From Mustela lutreola (taxonomy: Eukaryota; Chordata; Mammalia; Carnivora; Mustelidae), in assembly GCF_030435805.1 (NCBI RefSeq), contig NC_081305.1, positions 54,532,001 to 54,596,000 on the forward strand: a stretch of DNA of 64,000 nt, written 5' to 3'. The translations under genes and the position numbers were made by a program. Positions within the stretch are counted from its first letter, which is position 1. Every line of letters begins with the position of its first letter. Shown here in pieces: positions 24,280 to 35,656 of this stretch. The notes under the pieces are model-generated. The model was not told the origin of the DNA, made no database searches, and saw nothing but the letters and a program-made list of their open reading frames with translations.

Positions 24280-25930
24280 CATAAGCAGCGGGGCTTAGAG
24301 GGCTTGGGCTAAGAGTTGGAACTGTGCTGTGGAGGTGGAGGGACATGGGGACAGGAACACTGCTCAGGGTCCGGATAGAGAGACAAGGGGAGTGGGAAGG
24401 GTGGGAAGGTTCTGAAATTCTGGAGCCATTCCTGGGGTTGTGGGTTGGTGGCAGGGCCTGGGTGGGGAGACTATAGTGAGTGTAGAGCCAACTACAAGAA
24501 TCAAGCAGGAGACAGAGGGCAGCATCTAGAGTAGCACGTGGTGTGGGGGTCTGGTGATTTGAGGAATCACATGGTGGGGGGCGGGGGAAATGGTTGTGTG
24601 GTCTGGGATATTAAGAGTTTCCAGAAACTCCACATAAGGGTCCCAGAGGGGCAGAGGCTGAGAGAGGAAAGTTTTAGTGAGTTCCATGCTGAAAAAACTT
24701 TTGAGGCCTGTGGTGAGCTTTTGAGGTTGTAAAACATCACTGATTTAGGTGTTAGTTCTGGTGGGTTGAGAAAAGCATCTTGGATGGATTTAGGGTGTTT
24801 GAGAATGGGGGTTCCCAGAACTGTGGCTGGAGGCTTTCAGCTGGGCTGAGAGTTGAGAGAATTGGGTATCTCCCTATCACAGGGTGACTGAAAGGGTGAG
24901 GGTCAATGCTAGGAGCTGTTGGCATTCTAAGAGGGAGTGGGAGGTTCAGGAACAATGCTGTGGTCATGGTGGGAATGCAGTCAGGAGGAGAGGGGTGAGT
25001 GATAGTCATCCTGGGAGGGGGTGAGAGGTGGCCCTTTCTGTCTGAAGGACATGGAAATCATGGTCTCAAGTACCAAAGGGACTTGGGTTTCTCCTAGCAG
25101 TGGTCTCAGAACCAGAATGGAAAAGTAGCAAAGCACTTGATAGCCTAGGGATCCTGGTTCATCTGACAACCCAAGTCAAGAGTATCCTCATGCAAAATCC
25201 AGTACTTTGTGCAATGGACTATGTAGTTCTCAGGAGCTAGATTCATGCATCTCAAGGTTCATCTTTGGGGGTCTCAAAGGAGAGACAGAATGGTTTACTA
25301 GGCTTCCACCATTTTGATTTCCAAGGCTCTTTGGAAAAATCAGAGCTACTCTTGATGGGTCAGCCTAAGGTATGTGTTTAAAACTTGATAGAAAATCCCC
25401 CTCCTCTCCTATTTAAGTACACAAATAAGCTCTTGGGGGCATTGAGGGGCACATGGCTGGGACAGTTGGTAGAGCACTGAACTCTTGATCTCAAGGAGAT
25501 GGGGTAAGTGAGTTCAAGCCCCAAATTGGAGATAGAGTTTACTTTTTAAAAGTAATGAAATATCCTCCTTTCAAAAATAAAATAAATAAGTGGCCATTGT
25601 ATAAACTGAAACTAAAATAACACAGCATGCTAACTATACTGGATTTTTTTTTTTTAAATGGGCAGACACAAACCCATTTTAAGATCATAAGAACTGGAGT
25701 AGAGGAATATAGTCAATTCAGGGGCCAGAGAACCCACATGCAGATCGGGGTCCCCCGAGTCACCCTGTGGAGAGACCTTATGGGTCCAGCACCCTATCTC
25801 CATCCTGACCCTCATCTACAACCCCAACCAAAATAGCACCTGACACACCTAACTGAATCCTGACCCAACCCCATACAACCCCAACTCACTCATTTCAAAC
25901 CAAACCAATTTCTGGACAATGGCCATTCCA
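24280..25930. other. Diverged segment resembling the KLK2-like upstream and intron regions
   Basis: AGCATCTAGAGTAGCACGTGGTGTG near 24515-24545 recalls 18530-18555 of KLK2-like intron 1. The block 25690-25840 (GAGTCACCCTGTGGAGAG, CCATCCTGACCCTCATC) recalls 20840-20950. I found no exon here, so any second KLK2/KLK3-type copy has lost its coding parts. Confidence 0.3.
25446..25560 (+). mobile_element. Old tRNA-derived SINE
   Basis: GGCTGGGACAGTTGGTAGAG and GAGTTCAAGCCCCAAATTG are A- and B-box-like; older type than the common CAN-SINEs. Confidence 0.7.
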
Positions 25931-26559
25931 CAATGCAGCCTTGGAGCCTATGATTCCTGGAGAGATGATGTCCAGCCTTGATCATCCATCTTCCCAACAT
26001 GACTCCCTGTGTGGTCTTGGGCTCCTTGTCAGACACGAGGGCTCAGCCAGTTGCCATGCAGGCTCTGGACACAAGGGGGCAGGTGTGGGCAGCACTCTGG
26101 GCAGTGCAAGTGGTAGGAGTCACACTGGTTGGGCTAGTTTCAACAACTTGACCTCATGGTGATGACCTTGTGTCTCACAGCACTGCTGGATGAAGCCTGA
26201 AACAGCCCACGGTTGCCCTTGAGCATTGCGTTTATGCAAACTGTACGCACCACGAACACCCACGTGCAACTGTGTAGGCAGATGGCTATGCACAGGTTGA
26301 GTGTGGGGCAGACAAAAGACCAAAGTGTAAGCAACCTGGGCTCTCTCAACCCTATGGGACATTGGAGTTCCACTCACCTGCTCTTAACATCTTAGAGCCA
26401 CAGTCTTGCCCTGCCTCTCAGATTCCTTGCAGTCCGGAGGCACACGCACATGCACTCCAGCCCCATGACTCCAGTACCTCTTCCACATAGTATGCGAGCT
26501 GGGAAATGCCCCTTCGTGGGAGGCATATTTATTTTCTAAAGAGCAAATAAATCTTTATG

Positions 26560-27600
26560 AGAGCAGGATGTTGTCTTTATTCGCTAGGATAAGACACGGA
26601 CTTTTTCTGGAGAGAGATCTCTATTGTCCCGGACTGTAAACCAACTGCTCGGACCGGAATAACCGTCTTGCAAGACGGCTTGGTAGACCAAACTCCAAAA
26701 ACACGCAGAAACATGGGAGTCCATGGAGAATTCTATCCCAACCACCTTTGTCTTTTGTCCTGCTCTGTCTCTCTCCTCCTCTTCTCCGAGTCACCCTCTC
26801 TTTCCTCACCCCACCGGCTTTGATGTTCTGCCTGACTTGGATCTTGCTCGCTTTCCCTCTGTCCCGGAAGCGCGGCGGGAGCCCTCTGGTCTGAGGTGGA
26901 CGGATACTTGCAGACTTTGTGTCCACGGGAGCACAGGGCTGCGGAAAACCCCAACACCAACCTAATTCCTGCACAAACCTGTGCCCGTTCGCCGAATGGA
27001 CCCAAGAATTCCTGCAGAACAGCTAAGAACAAATTCCAGGACGAGTCTCCAACCTACCCTCTCGGCCGCCGCCGAGATCCACCTCCTTCAGCGTTCCCGA
27101 ATTCTGCGTGATTCCCCCAAACCCTCCTCCCTCAAACCCGGGAGCAAACCTCCGTGGACAAGCACACTTGGCGCCACCTAGCGGCGGGAGCCTGCCAGGC
27201 CAAGAAGAAAAGACGCCATGTTTTCAGTCTCGGTCCCCCACCCCCAGCCCCGCCCGCGGCTCCTCCCAGCACAGAAAGTGAGACAAAATCTCAGAGATAA
27301 ACTAGAAATCCTAGTCCGTACCGGAGTACTTCTCCCTGCTGGAGAGAACACTCTCACGCTGGGGCCCCAAACATCTGTTTTTTACCCCCTGGGACTCAGT
27401 GTTCCCGTGTGTAAAACGGGAGTCTCTATAAAGGAATTTCAGAGAAAGGTGCCATATCTGAGAGGTGGACAGTCGGATTTCGGATTCTTCAAGTCCTGGA
27501 ACTGCCGCTGCCCAACTGTGTTATCTAAGACAGACCATACGACCACTCCTCCCCAGGATAAACAGGACTAATCATCATCTGGGATTACTAGGCCCTAAAT
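26560..27600. other. CpG-richer island without a recognised gene
   Basis: CpG dinucleotides are dense at 26850-27330 (GAAGCGCGGCGGGAG, CTCGGCCGCCGCCGAGATCC, GGCGCCACCTAGCGGCGGG, CCCGCCCGCGGCTCC) although the surrounding DNA is CpG-poor. Frames on both strands overlap with no recognisable product. The block CGCCACCTAGCGGCGGG contains a CTCF-like core. It may be a promoter or insulator; function is unknown. Confidence 0.4.
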
Positions 27601-27649
27601 GCCAGGCATGGCAGCATTTATGGCCCTAAATGCCAAGCAAGCACTCTTG

Positions 27650-27800
27650 CCTCAAAACATTCCTATGAGGCAGAAGCAATTATTTGCATCTTACAGATGC
27701 GGAAACTGAGGCATAGGGAGGCCAAGTGACTTGCCCAAGGTGCACAGTATTATGGGCTGCAGGCAAGATGCCAACCCAGGCCCCTGGCTCTAGAGTTCAC
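27650..27800 (-). mobile_element. MIR SINE relic
   Basis: TTACAGATGCGGAAACTGAG and AAGTGACTTGCCCAAGGTG are the reverse MIR core, well preserved. Confidence 0.8.
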
Positions 27801-28009
27801 ATCTGAATCACATCCTGTGTTAACCGGTCTTTTTAAGTGCGAACCTAATGTTATGATTTACACACCTGCTCCATGCATATTACCTCATCCAACCAGAGAC
27901 CATCCCCACCCTTTTTCCACTCCTATCCCACAACGAGACCCTGATAACCAAAGAAGTGATGCTTTGCACCCAAGGATCCCTTGGATCATTCTCTTGCCCC
28001 CTCCCCTCT

Positions 28010-28110
28010 GCAGCCTAGATGACCTTGAACAACTGGGGCCTTCCCCTCCCCACTGTTTGTTAGTGTGTGAAATGGAGTGAAATTAATAGTGCCCTTAGCT
28101 CCTTATAGGT
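28010..28110 (+). mobile_element. MIR SINE fragment
   Basis: GATGACCTTGAACAACTGGG and GTGTGTGAAATGGAGTGAAA fit a MIR core in plus orientation. Confidence 0.4.
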
Positions 28111-28119
28111 AGTGGCTCT

Positions 28120-29100
28120 TAGACACTCCTTGGTAAACTCTACAAGGAGACCCTCTGTTTATCTGATTCTAAAGATGAGAATCAGAAGCAGAGAAAGGAA
28201 GACACACCAGAATCTCCCAAACTAGCAAGCAGTGAGGTGGAGCTCTCTGACTCCAGAGCCCGTACTCTGAAACACCACCTTCCACTGTCCCACACTGAAG
28301 GTGGAGGGGAGGGGTGAAGGGAAGCCTCAGGCACCAGGAGTCCAGTCCCATTCCAGGGCGGGAGGGACACGATGATTGTCTCCATGGGGAAGGGGGTTCA
28401 AGATGAGACTCGTTCGGACAAGGGGATCCTAGCCTCAAATGACTCACTGAAGGCAAGTACCTTGTCCAGGGGTGATGCAGTCACCACTGAAGGGCTATGA
28501 GAAGGGGAGGAAAGGGGTCAACTCTGAGTGTAGAGAGACCTTCTGAGATCACCTGGTAATGGGTGGGAGGAGACAAAATAGAGGACGGGAGGCTGGAGGT
28601 GAGGGTCTAGGAGTAGAGGAGGATGCCTGACTTGCAGCCAGGCCAAGGGAATGGAGAGAAGGGATGGGGCTGGAGACCATTGAGCTGTAGGGGATAAGGA
28701 AAAGGAAGGTGTGGGGACAGTGCCTGCGGGACAGGCCGTAGGACAGGGTGAACAGTGGAGCTGTCCCTGAGATGGAAAACATGGGAAAACGAGTTTGGTG
28801 AGAGAGAGAAATGATTTAGGACACTGTGAGTGAGAAGGGCCTGAGGACATTGCGGGTGGGAGGATGCCCAGAAGCAGGTGGCTGCCAGAGGCTGGAGTTC
28901 GAGGTCAGATGAAGGAGACCTGTGTGGTTGGTGGTTGAACCACATGAGTTGAGACAAGAGAGGTTCAGGCTTCAGGGAGTGTTCTCAGGAGGAGGAGGAG
29001 GAGCAAGGCAGACGGCAGGACTCAGGCCGCCTGTGGAGGTGAAGGACAACTGGAAAGAGGCCCAGAAGGACATGGATCGATAGCCCAGGTCTGTCTAGGT
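28120..29100. other. No recognised gene
   Basis: G/A-rich unique-looking sequence. Overlapping minus-strand frames of about 100 codons have composition-driven P/S/L content and no motifs. Nothing can be supported. Confidence 0.4.
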
Positions 29101-29124
29101 CAAAGTGGGTGGGAGGAGGGGCGC

Positions 29125-29152
29125 TGACGTCACCGTGTCAGGGCGGGGCGGG
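29125..29152. promoter_or_regulatory. Perfect CRE palindrome plus GC box
   Basis: TGACGTCA at 29125-29132 is a full cAMP-response element, followed within 11 bp by GGGCGGGGCGGGG (GC boxes). No gene start is recognised nearby, so a regulatory role is only a suggestion. Confidence 0.4.
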
Positions 29153-29444
29153 GTGCCCTCCCCATGAGCCTGTGAGCCTGGGTTGAGCTAGGTCTGAGAT
29201 CTGTCCGTGTCCCCATCTGTGTCATGGGGATGCTTACAACACCTGCCTGAGTGAAAGGAACACATGCAATCATGATGGAAAGTGCTTGGCCTGACACCAG
29301 GGAAGTTCTCATGGTGATTACCCCAGGGGTTCACCTCATTCCCCTCTTCACCACCCAGATCCAACAGAGGGAGGTGGCTCCTGGGATTGAGGCAATGGGC
29401 CAACCAGGTGTTCGAAGAGTCAGAATGCTGGATTCCTCTGCATC

Positions 29445-29580
29445 CTCTGCATGACCATTGCCTATGACACCCCTCTCTGAGCTTCAGTTTTCTCCACATT
29501 AAGAAGGAAGCCATGATAACCACCCCCACAGGGCTGTCAGGAGGATAAATGAGATAAGGTACACAGGAACTGCCTAACGG
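29445..29580 (+). mobile_element. MIR SINE relic
   Basis: CTCTGAGCTTCAGTTTTCTC and GGATAAATGAGATAAGGTAC are MIR-like. Confidence 0.65.
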
Positions 29581-29639
29581 AAGCTGTAGCCCACTGAGTC
29601 CTAGAGATCGTCAGCAAGAATTTTTTTGCCAGATGAAGG

Positions 29640-31140
29640 GACAAAGGAGTTCTAGAATAGCTTCTCAACTGGGAATCCAGAATGTCTAATGTCTGGGGGG
29701 ATTCCAGAACATCTGAAGATCTAGGGTTCTAGAATATGTGGAGGTTCGTGGTTCTAGACTATTTTAACCTCAGGTTCTAAAGTGTTCGAGGTCCTAGACT
29801 TCTAGCTATCTTTAGTTCTAGATACTAGATTCTAGAATCTGGAGATGTAGTAGGCTAGAAATTTTGAGGGTCAATCATTCTAGAATAACTGAGACCCTAA
29901 GATTCTGGAATAACTGGGGGTCAGTTGTTCAGGAATATCCCAAAGACATCTGGTGGCTTAGATGCCATCATTCTCACATATTATCTGTAGGGAAATCAAG
30001 GGCCAAGGACCCGGAGGCATTGGCCACTGATCCCCTAAACAGTCAGCCCTGTTCATGCAGCCTCTTCCCATATAGGTAATGGCTTTCCAGACACTAAGAG
30101 GGACCATGTTTGTAGTAGGTCCCATCCTTCACTGGGTGATCTGTGGTCAGACCCTCCTGCTCTCTGTGCCTTCTCATTAGTTATACAAGCCAGCACAGAC
30201 TCTAGAAAATTGCTAAGGGCCCTCCTATGGTCCTGAGACATTGGAAGACAACTTGGAATTCCCAAAGCTTTGAGTCATTTTAATAATGATCTCCAGAAAG
30301 CAGAATCCAGATTTCAAAATGCAGAATCTCTTGATCCAAATTAAAGGATCCAAATTAAAGACTCCAATCTACCAGTGTCTAAATTCATATTACAGAGAAG
30401 ATTCTAGGAACTCAGGCCCATATCTCCCAGTTCAGCCCTTTAAATGAACGGTGTAGATTTGAAACTCCAGAATTTACATTCCAAAACTAATCCATGAAAT
30501 CTTAAAGGTCTAGATCCAGACTCTAGAATCCAGGCCTTAAAACTCAAAATTTAAAATCTACCATTCATGCCCCAGGCTTCACACAGCAGATGTGAGGGAT
30601 CCTAGGACCTCAAGTCCTAGGTGCTAAACACCAAATTCCAGACTCCTAGTCTGGATTCTAGATTCAAAGGCCCTGGATCTAGAATCCAAGACTAAGACCT
30701 ATCACTCAAAGACCAGACTGTAGGATCCAGATTCCAGACCCAAACTCCAGAATACAGACTCCAAAATCCATACTCTATACTTCAGATCATAAATGCCTGA
30801 CTCTAGACCACCAAATTCGGAGTCCAGAGTTGGAGATCCACAACAAAACGTACAAAACCCAAGATCCAGAATACAATGCCCAGGATCCAGAGTTAGGAAC
30901 CAAAGGCACCCAGATCCAGAATCAGAGATCTGAATCCAAAACCCCAAATCAGGAAGTGGGGATCCAGATCCAAACTCCACTGTTCAAAATCAGAGATCCA
31001 AGGTTCAGAATCCCAGAATTGAGGGGTCCAGATCCAGGTCCAGAATCTGAGATTCAGAACCTTACCCCAGGCATAAGAAACATGGCGCTAGAATACAGTT
31101 TCTATACTCCAGACCTCAATTCCAGGTTCCAGGTTCCAGA
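29640..31140. repeat. Degenerate TCTAGAAT/ATTCCAGA minisatellite in two opposed blocks
   Basis: 29640-29930 is built of GGTTCTAGAAT-type words. 30290-31140 is built of AGATCCAGAATCCA-type words, which are the reverse complement. About 360 bp of ordinary sequence separates them. No coding meaning; frames in it are composed of SRQ/PDPE-like repeats. Confidence 0.6.
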
Positions 31141-31199
31141 TTGCTGGTCCTATCTGTTGATTTCTTCTGATTTGGGGCTCTTGCCCTCCTGCCTCCTCT

Positions 31200-32922
31200 C
31201 CCTTTAGGAACTGTCCCTGGCAGGGAATTCTTCCTTATAGACTCAGACAAAAGCTTCAACCTAATAAATGCTCATTAAGCCTTGTCCCCCACCCCACTAG
31301 CCACCTAGGTGTCCCCACCTGTAAACCTGACTCTCAGCCACCTTCCACCCCACCCCACCCCACCCCCTAGAGACTCTAGGTGGGGCCAGAGCCTACAAAT
31401 TCAGGTATTCAGGTGCCTGCTCCCCTTCTTCTGGCATCCAAGCTGCCCCAGATGAAGCTGGAGGATCTTTGGGGTGAGATCTTTGAGACAAGAGCTAGGG
31501 ATGGGGGGAATGGGAGATAGCCAGGAAGACACAGGTCTGCCCTGGTCTAGGGGAGACACTGGATGCCCTGGTCCCAGGAAGCAGACATACACTGCCCTGA
31601 GGGACTTGAATTTCAAGGGTACCTGTTTAGGTCCATGTGCCCTTTACTGAAGCCTCAAGTTGGACCTGAACAAAGAAACTGTCCTGGAGATGCAAGAAGG
31701 AGCTGCAGAGGGGCCAGGGAGGAGGGGGATAGAGTGAATCAGGAGGATGTCCCCCAAAGCTCTTGTATCAGAGCTAAGAAAAGGTCAGGAGTTATCAAGG
31801 GTTCAGGTCAGCTCAGCTCAATCTCCCCAGGTGCCAGGCCCCAGGCTGGGGACACTGAGATGACCTTATATGAGCATTCCTGGGGATTTGTGGTGTGATA
31901 GAGGTACACCAGGGGCTGTAAGGCCCAGAAAAGACATCTGCTAGGTCTCAGGGCTTCCTGGAAGAGGTGGGAGCTGAGCCTTGGAGGGAAAATATGAAGT
32001 TGGAAGATAAGAGGAAGGCTTTAATTCATTCCCAAAGCTTGTTAGGGCCTCCCATGGACTGGACCCTTCACCAGGAATCCAGTGTTCAGTCAGGTCAGGC
32101 CTGCCTACAGCAAGTTCTCAGTCTGATGGAGGAGGCAGACACCACTCATTAGAGATGGTCAGAAAATCCCTCAAAGTCAAGTGGATCCTGAAAGGAATGG
32201 CATACCTGGGAGGAGGAGGCATGGAGACATGACATCAAGGAAGGAAAATGGGAGAATCAGCTGCATCTAGAAGGGCAAGCTTATGAGAGACCCCCTCAGA
32301 GGGCCTGGTAGAAAGAGAGAAACCACTCATATCCTCGAAAGTAAGGCTGGGGAGCTAGGACTTTTTACTGGGTGTGCTGGCAATATCCTGAGGGCTATCA
32401 GCAGGAGTGCAACATGGTCAGCTCTGGGTCTAGAAAGACCCTGCAAGGCCATGTAGGCTGGGGAGTGTGAACTTGATTGGAGAGACAGACAGGAGGGGTG
32501 GGGGGCAATGGGCACCCAGGAGGCCAGGTAGGAGGCTGGGTTAGGGTCTGGGAGGAGAACGTATTCTGAACCAGAGCCTTAAGCATGGAGAGAGATCCAG
32601 GAGCAAGTGGGATGGTGCTGGGGCCTGATAGGCTCTGGGGGCACCTGAGGGTCTGTTTTGGTGCCTGGAGGAACAACACAACCCTCAGAGATGGAGAACC
32701 GGGCTAGGCTGGGGTGGGTAGGAACCTGGGAAGGCCGGGGTGGGGGGGGAGAGCAGTCTGGGGTGAGGGGGTGGGCAAAGATGGTAGAAGAAGTTTATCA
32801 AGCAGCAGGTGGGATGAGTTTGTGTCTGGAGGGATCCAGGTGAGGGCCCAAGTGTCCAGCCTCAACCGGGTTTACTCTCTCCTCTCCGCAGACTTCAACA
32901 GAACCCTTGTCCCTGCTCCACA
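31200..32922. other. Upstream region of the KLK15 relic, no gene seen
   Basis: No kallikrein exon or other gene recognised. The last part (32840-32922) has a polypyrimidine tract and CAG acceptor at 32889-32891 just before the KLK15 start-codon exon, suggesting an old upstream non-coding exon. Confidence 0.4.
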
Positions 32923-33169
32923 ATGTGGCTTCTCCTCACCTTCTCCTTCCTGCTGATATCTGCAGATGAGGTGGGCCCAGGTCAGGTCTGGGTCTATGGG
33001 AATGTCGTCCCCCTCCCCAACATCAAGAACAAATCCAGGCCCTACAGTCGTCTACTTTCCCCCTCCCCACCTCCCAGAGTCCTCACCCTACCTTAAGACT
33101 GTCAGAGGCCTGGGGCTGCCCTGGAGTCCCCATGTCAACTGGGGCCTCTTGCGCTTCTGACAACAAGAA

Positions 33170-33740
33170 CAGTCCTTGGGGTGACACAGACCTGAATTCG
33201 AGTTCTGGGGCTGCCCTTTCCTTGCTGTGTCACCTTGAGGAAATTACCTCTCTCTACCTAGAGTGCCTTCTCTAGAAGACAGCAGCTACCTAAGACAGTA
33301 ATGGTGAGGTTTCAGTAGCATAATGTAGATAAAGCTCACCATAAGCCAAAAAAAAAAAAAAAAAAAAAAGCTCACCATAAGACTTAAACAAGTGTTAAGA
33401 GGCCACGAACACAGACTTCTGGGCTGGAATTCCAACTCGCTGTGTTCTGGTAACTTAACATCTCTGTGATATGGAGATAACAGCAGACGCCCCCAGAGTT
33501 GTAAGGGTTAAATCTGGTCCTGTGGGTGAGGCATGAGAAGATACTTAGTCCAGGGTAGTGTCCTGTAAGTGGGCTGAGTGCTGGGTAGATGCCAGGCAGC
33601 CACAAGGATAATATGCCAGAGCTTCCCTAATTCTCAAAACATCTCTGTGGGGTGGTCTCTACTAGCCTCATTTGACAGGGAAAGGGGCTGAGGCTGGGGA
33701 GGGGTGACCACTATGTCAAGGTGACCCTGGGTGGCAGGAA
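33170..33740. mobile_element. Cluster of MIR relics in KLK15 intron 1
   Basis: 33185-33330 (GTGTCACCTTGAGGAAATTA), 33400-33560 (GTTCTGGTAACTTAACATCT) and 33610-33740 (TTTGACAGGGAAAGGGGCTG, reverse) each resemble the MIR core. Confidence 0.55.
33331..33381 (+). mobile_element. Poly(A)-only retroinsertion with target duplication
   Basis: GCTCACCATAAG occurs at 33334-33345 and again at 33370-33381. Between the copies there is only CC plus an A-run of about 22. Confidence 0.8.
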
Positions 33741-34684
33741 AACTCCAGCCCATGTTCAACTACCACCCATGGAGAATTTAACTGTAACCTGATGCCTTTA
33801 CTCTGGAGAAGTGGAGGGTGGACTTTCACATGACCCTCGCCTCTGGGCTCCCCTTGAAGCTCCCCCCTGCTGCCAGCCTCCCCTCAGGCTTTCTCTGTGC
33901 TTTCTCCTCCCTGCCTCCTGCCTGCCTGCTGCACCCAGCTGGGGCCTGCACCCCCCTCCAGCTTGTACTGGCCAGGAGCAGCCTTGACACCCGGCGGTTC
34001 AGCCTGCACCCTCTGTCCTTCCTCACAGGACAACAACCCCGCCCTTCCCTTGTTAAGCCCCCTGTCCACCACATCCGCATTCCCCCAACCTTGCCAGGGC
34101 CCTTGGCCCAGTTCCTGACCCTGGCAGGCAGAGGATGGGTTTTTGGTCTGGCTCTGCAAATTCCTGCCCCAGGATGGGTGTCTGCGTGAACTTCAGAGGT
34201 CATATCCCCATTGCCCAGCAGCATATTATAATCTTGTAACCTTGATATATCCCTGTTTATGTCCTTGTGCATGGTGTAGTGTGTGTGTGTGGGGGGGGGG
34301 GTTTCAAAGCTCTGTGTGTCCACACCCTACCCACATGTGTGAACCAGTTTCCCTATGTGAAAACCAGTGACCTTGAACACCAGTGACTTAGTGGGGGGCT
34401 CATCTGGAGATGGTAAATTATGTCCTGCCCTGCGTCTCCGGCTACGTCTTTGACCTTAGATATCTAGCCCTGTGTGCACTGTTTCCCTGGGGTCTGATCT
34501 AATGGGTCCACATCTGAGTATTGGCCCTCTGGATTCATGTCTCTTACTCTGAATCCCCACACTTGAAGAAGAATCACAATTTTGACCTGACTTTTCATCT
34601 GAGCCTGGTCATATGTCTGACTTACTTTGGCTAAATTTCTGTCCAGAACCTAATTATCCACATGTACACCTACATAAGTAAATC

Positions 34685-34890
34685 TATGTCATTTATTTAA
34701 AATAACTAGTCTTTATTAAGCAACTATAATAAGCCAGACATCATAGACACACACATATTTAATCCTTACAATAATCCCATTTTACAGAGGAGGAAACATA
34801 GGCCCAGAGAGGTCAAATAATTTGCTCAGAGGCTCACAGATAACACGTTTGGATCTAGGGCCTTTATTCTAACATTCTAGATTTAACCCC
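34685..34890 (-). mobile_element. MIR SINE relic
   Basis: CTTTATTAAGCAACTATAAT, CCCATTTTACAGAGGAGGAA and GGTCAAATAATTTGCTCAGA follow the reverse MIR layout. Confidence 0.75.
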
Positions 34891-35057
34891 TATACGTAGA
34901 CTCATGTCTGTGAACAAGTCTTTGAGGGTCTGAGTTCATATGTATGTCTCTCCCCATGTACCCTTATTAAGAACCCCACCGTGTTGTCCAGTCCCTGTGC
35001 ACTAGTGTGCAAGTCTGTGACTGGTATATTCAGATCCACACTGGAAACGGTAAATTT

Positions 35058-35258
35058 ATTTTTTTTAAAGATTTCATTTATTTATTTGTCAGAGAGAGAG
35101 AGAATGCCCAAGCCCAGGGGGAGCAGCAAGTAGAGGGAGAGGAAGAAGCAGGTTCCTCGCTGACCAATGAGCCCGATGCCGGGCTTGATCCCAGGACCCT
35201 GGGATCACAACCCACACTGAAGGCAGACGCTTAACCAATGAGCCACCCAGCCACCCCT
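35058..35258 (-). mobile_element. CAN-SINE, minus orientation
   Basis: AAAGATTTCATTTATTTATT start and GAGCCACCCAGCCACCCC end. Confidence 0.88.
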
Positions 35259-35419
35259 AGAGACTGTAAATTTAGGTGTGAACTTCTACGTGCAAATCAG
35301 GGTCTGTGGTGTGTGGGTGTGTGTGCCCACACACGCACATGCACACACGCCACTGCTGTAGCTGTTCATATTCAGCTATGTCTATTAATATGCTGTGATT
35401 CTTAAAACTTCAACCCATG

Positions 35420-35656
35420 GGGGCGCCTGGGTGGCTCAGTGGGTTAAGCCGCTGCCTTCGGCTCAGGTCATGATCTCAGGATCCTGGGATCGAGTCCCGC
35501 ATCGGGCTCTCTGCTCGGCAGGGAGCCTGCTTCCTCCTCTCTCTCTCTCTGCCTGCCTCTCCATCTACTTGTGATTTCTCTCTGTCAAATAAATAAATAA
35601 AATCTTAAAAAAAAAAAAAAAAAACTCTTTGTCCTTTTCCTTTAAAAAAAAAAAAA
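35420..35656 (+). mobile_element. CAN-SINE with an extra 3' segment and second A-tail
   Basis: A full SINE (GGGCGCCTGGGTGGCTCAGT to AAATAAATAAAATCTT plus A-run) is followed by CTCTTTGTCCTTTTCCTTT and another A-run, all inside the flanks AAACTTCAACCCATG (about 35405-35419 and 35658-35672). Confidence 0.9.

Noticed and set aside
33826-34323. 165-codon minus-strand frame in KLK15 intron 1
   Set aside because: High-GC composition and overlapping frames on both strands; no family features.
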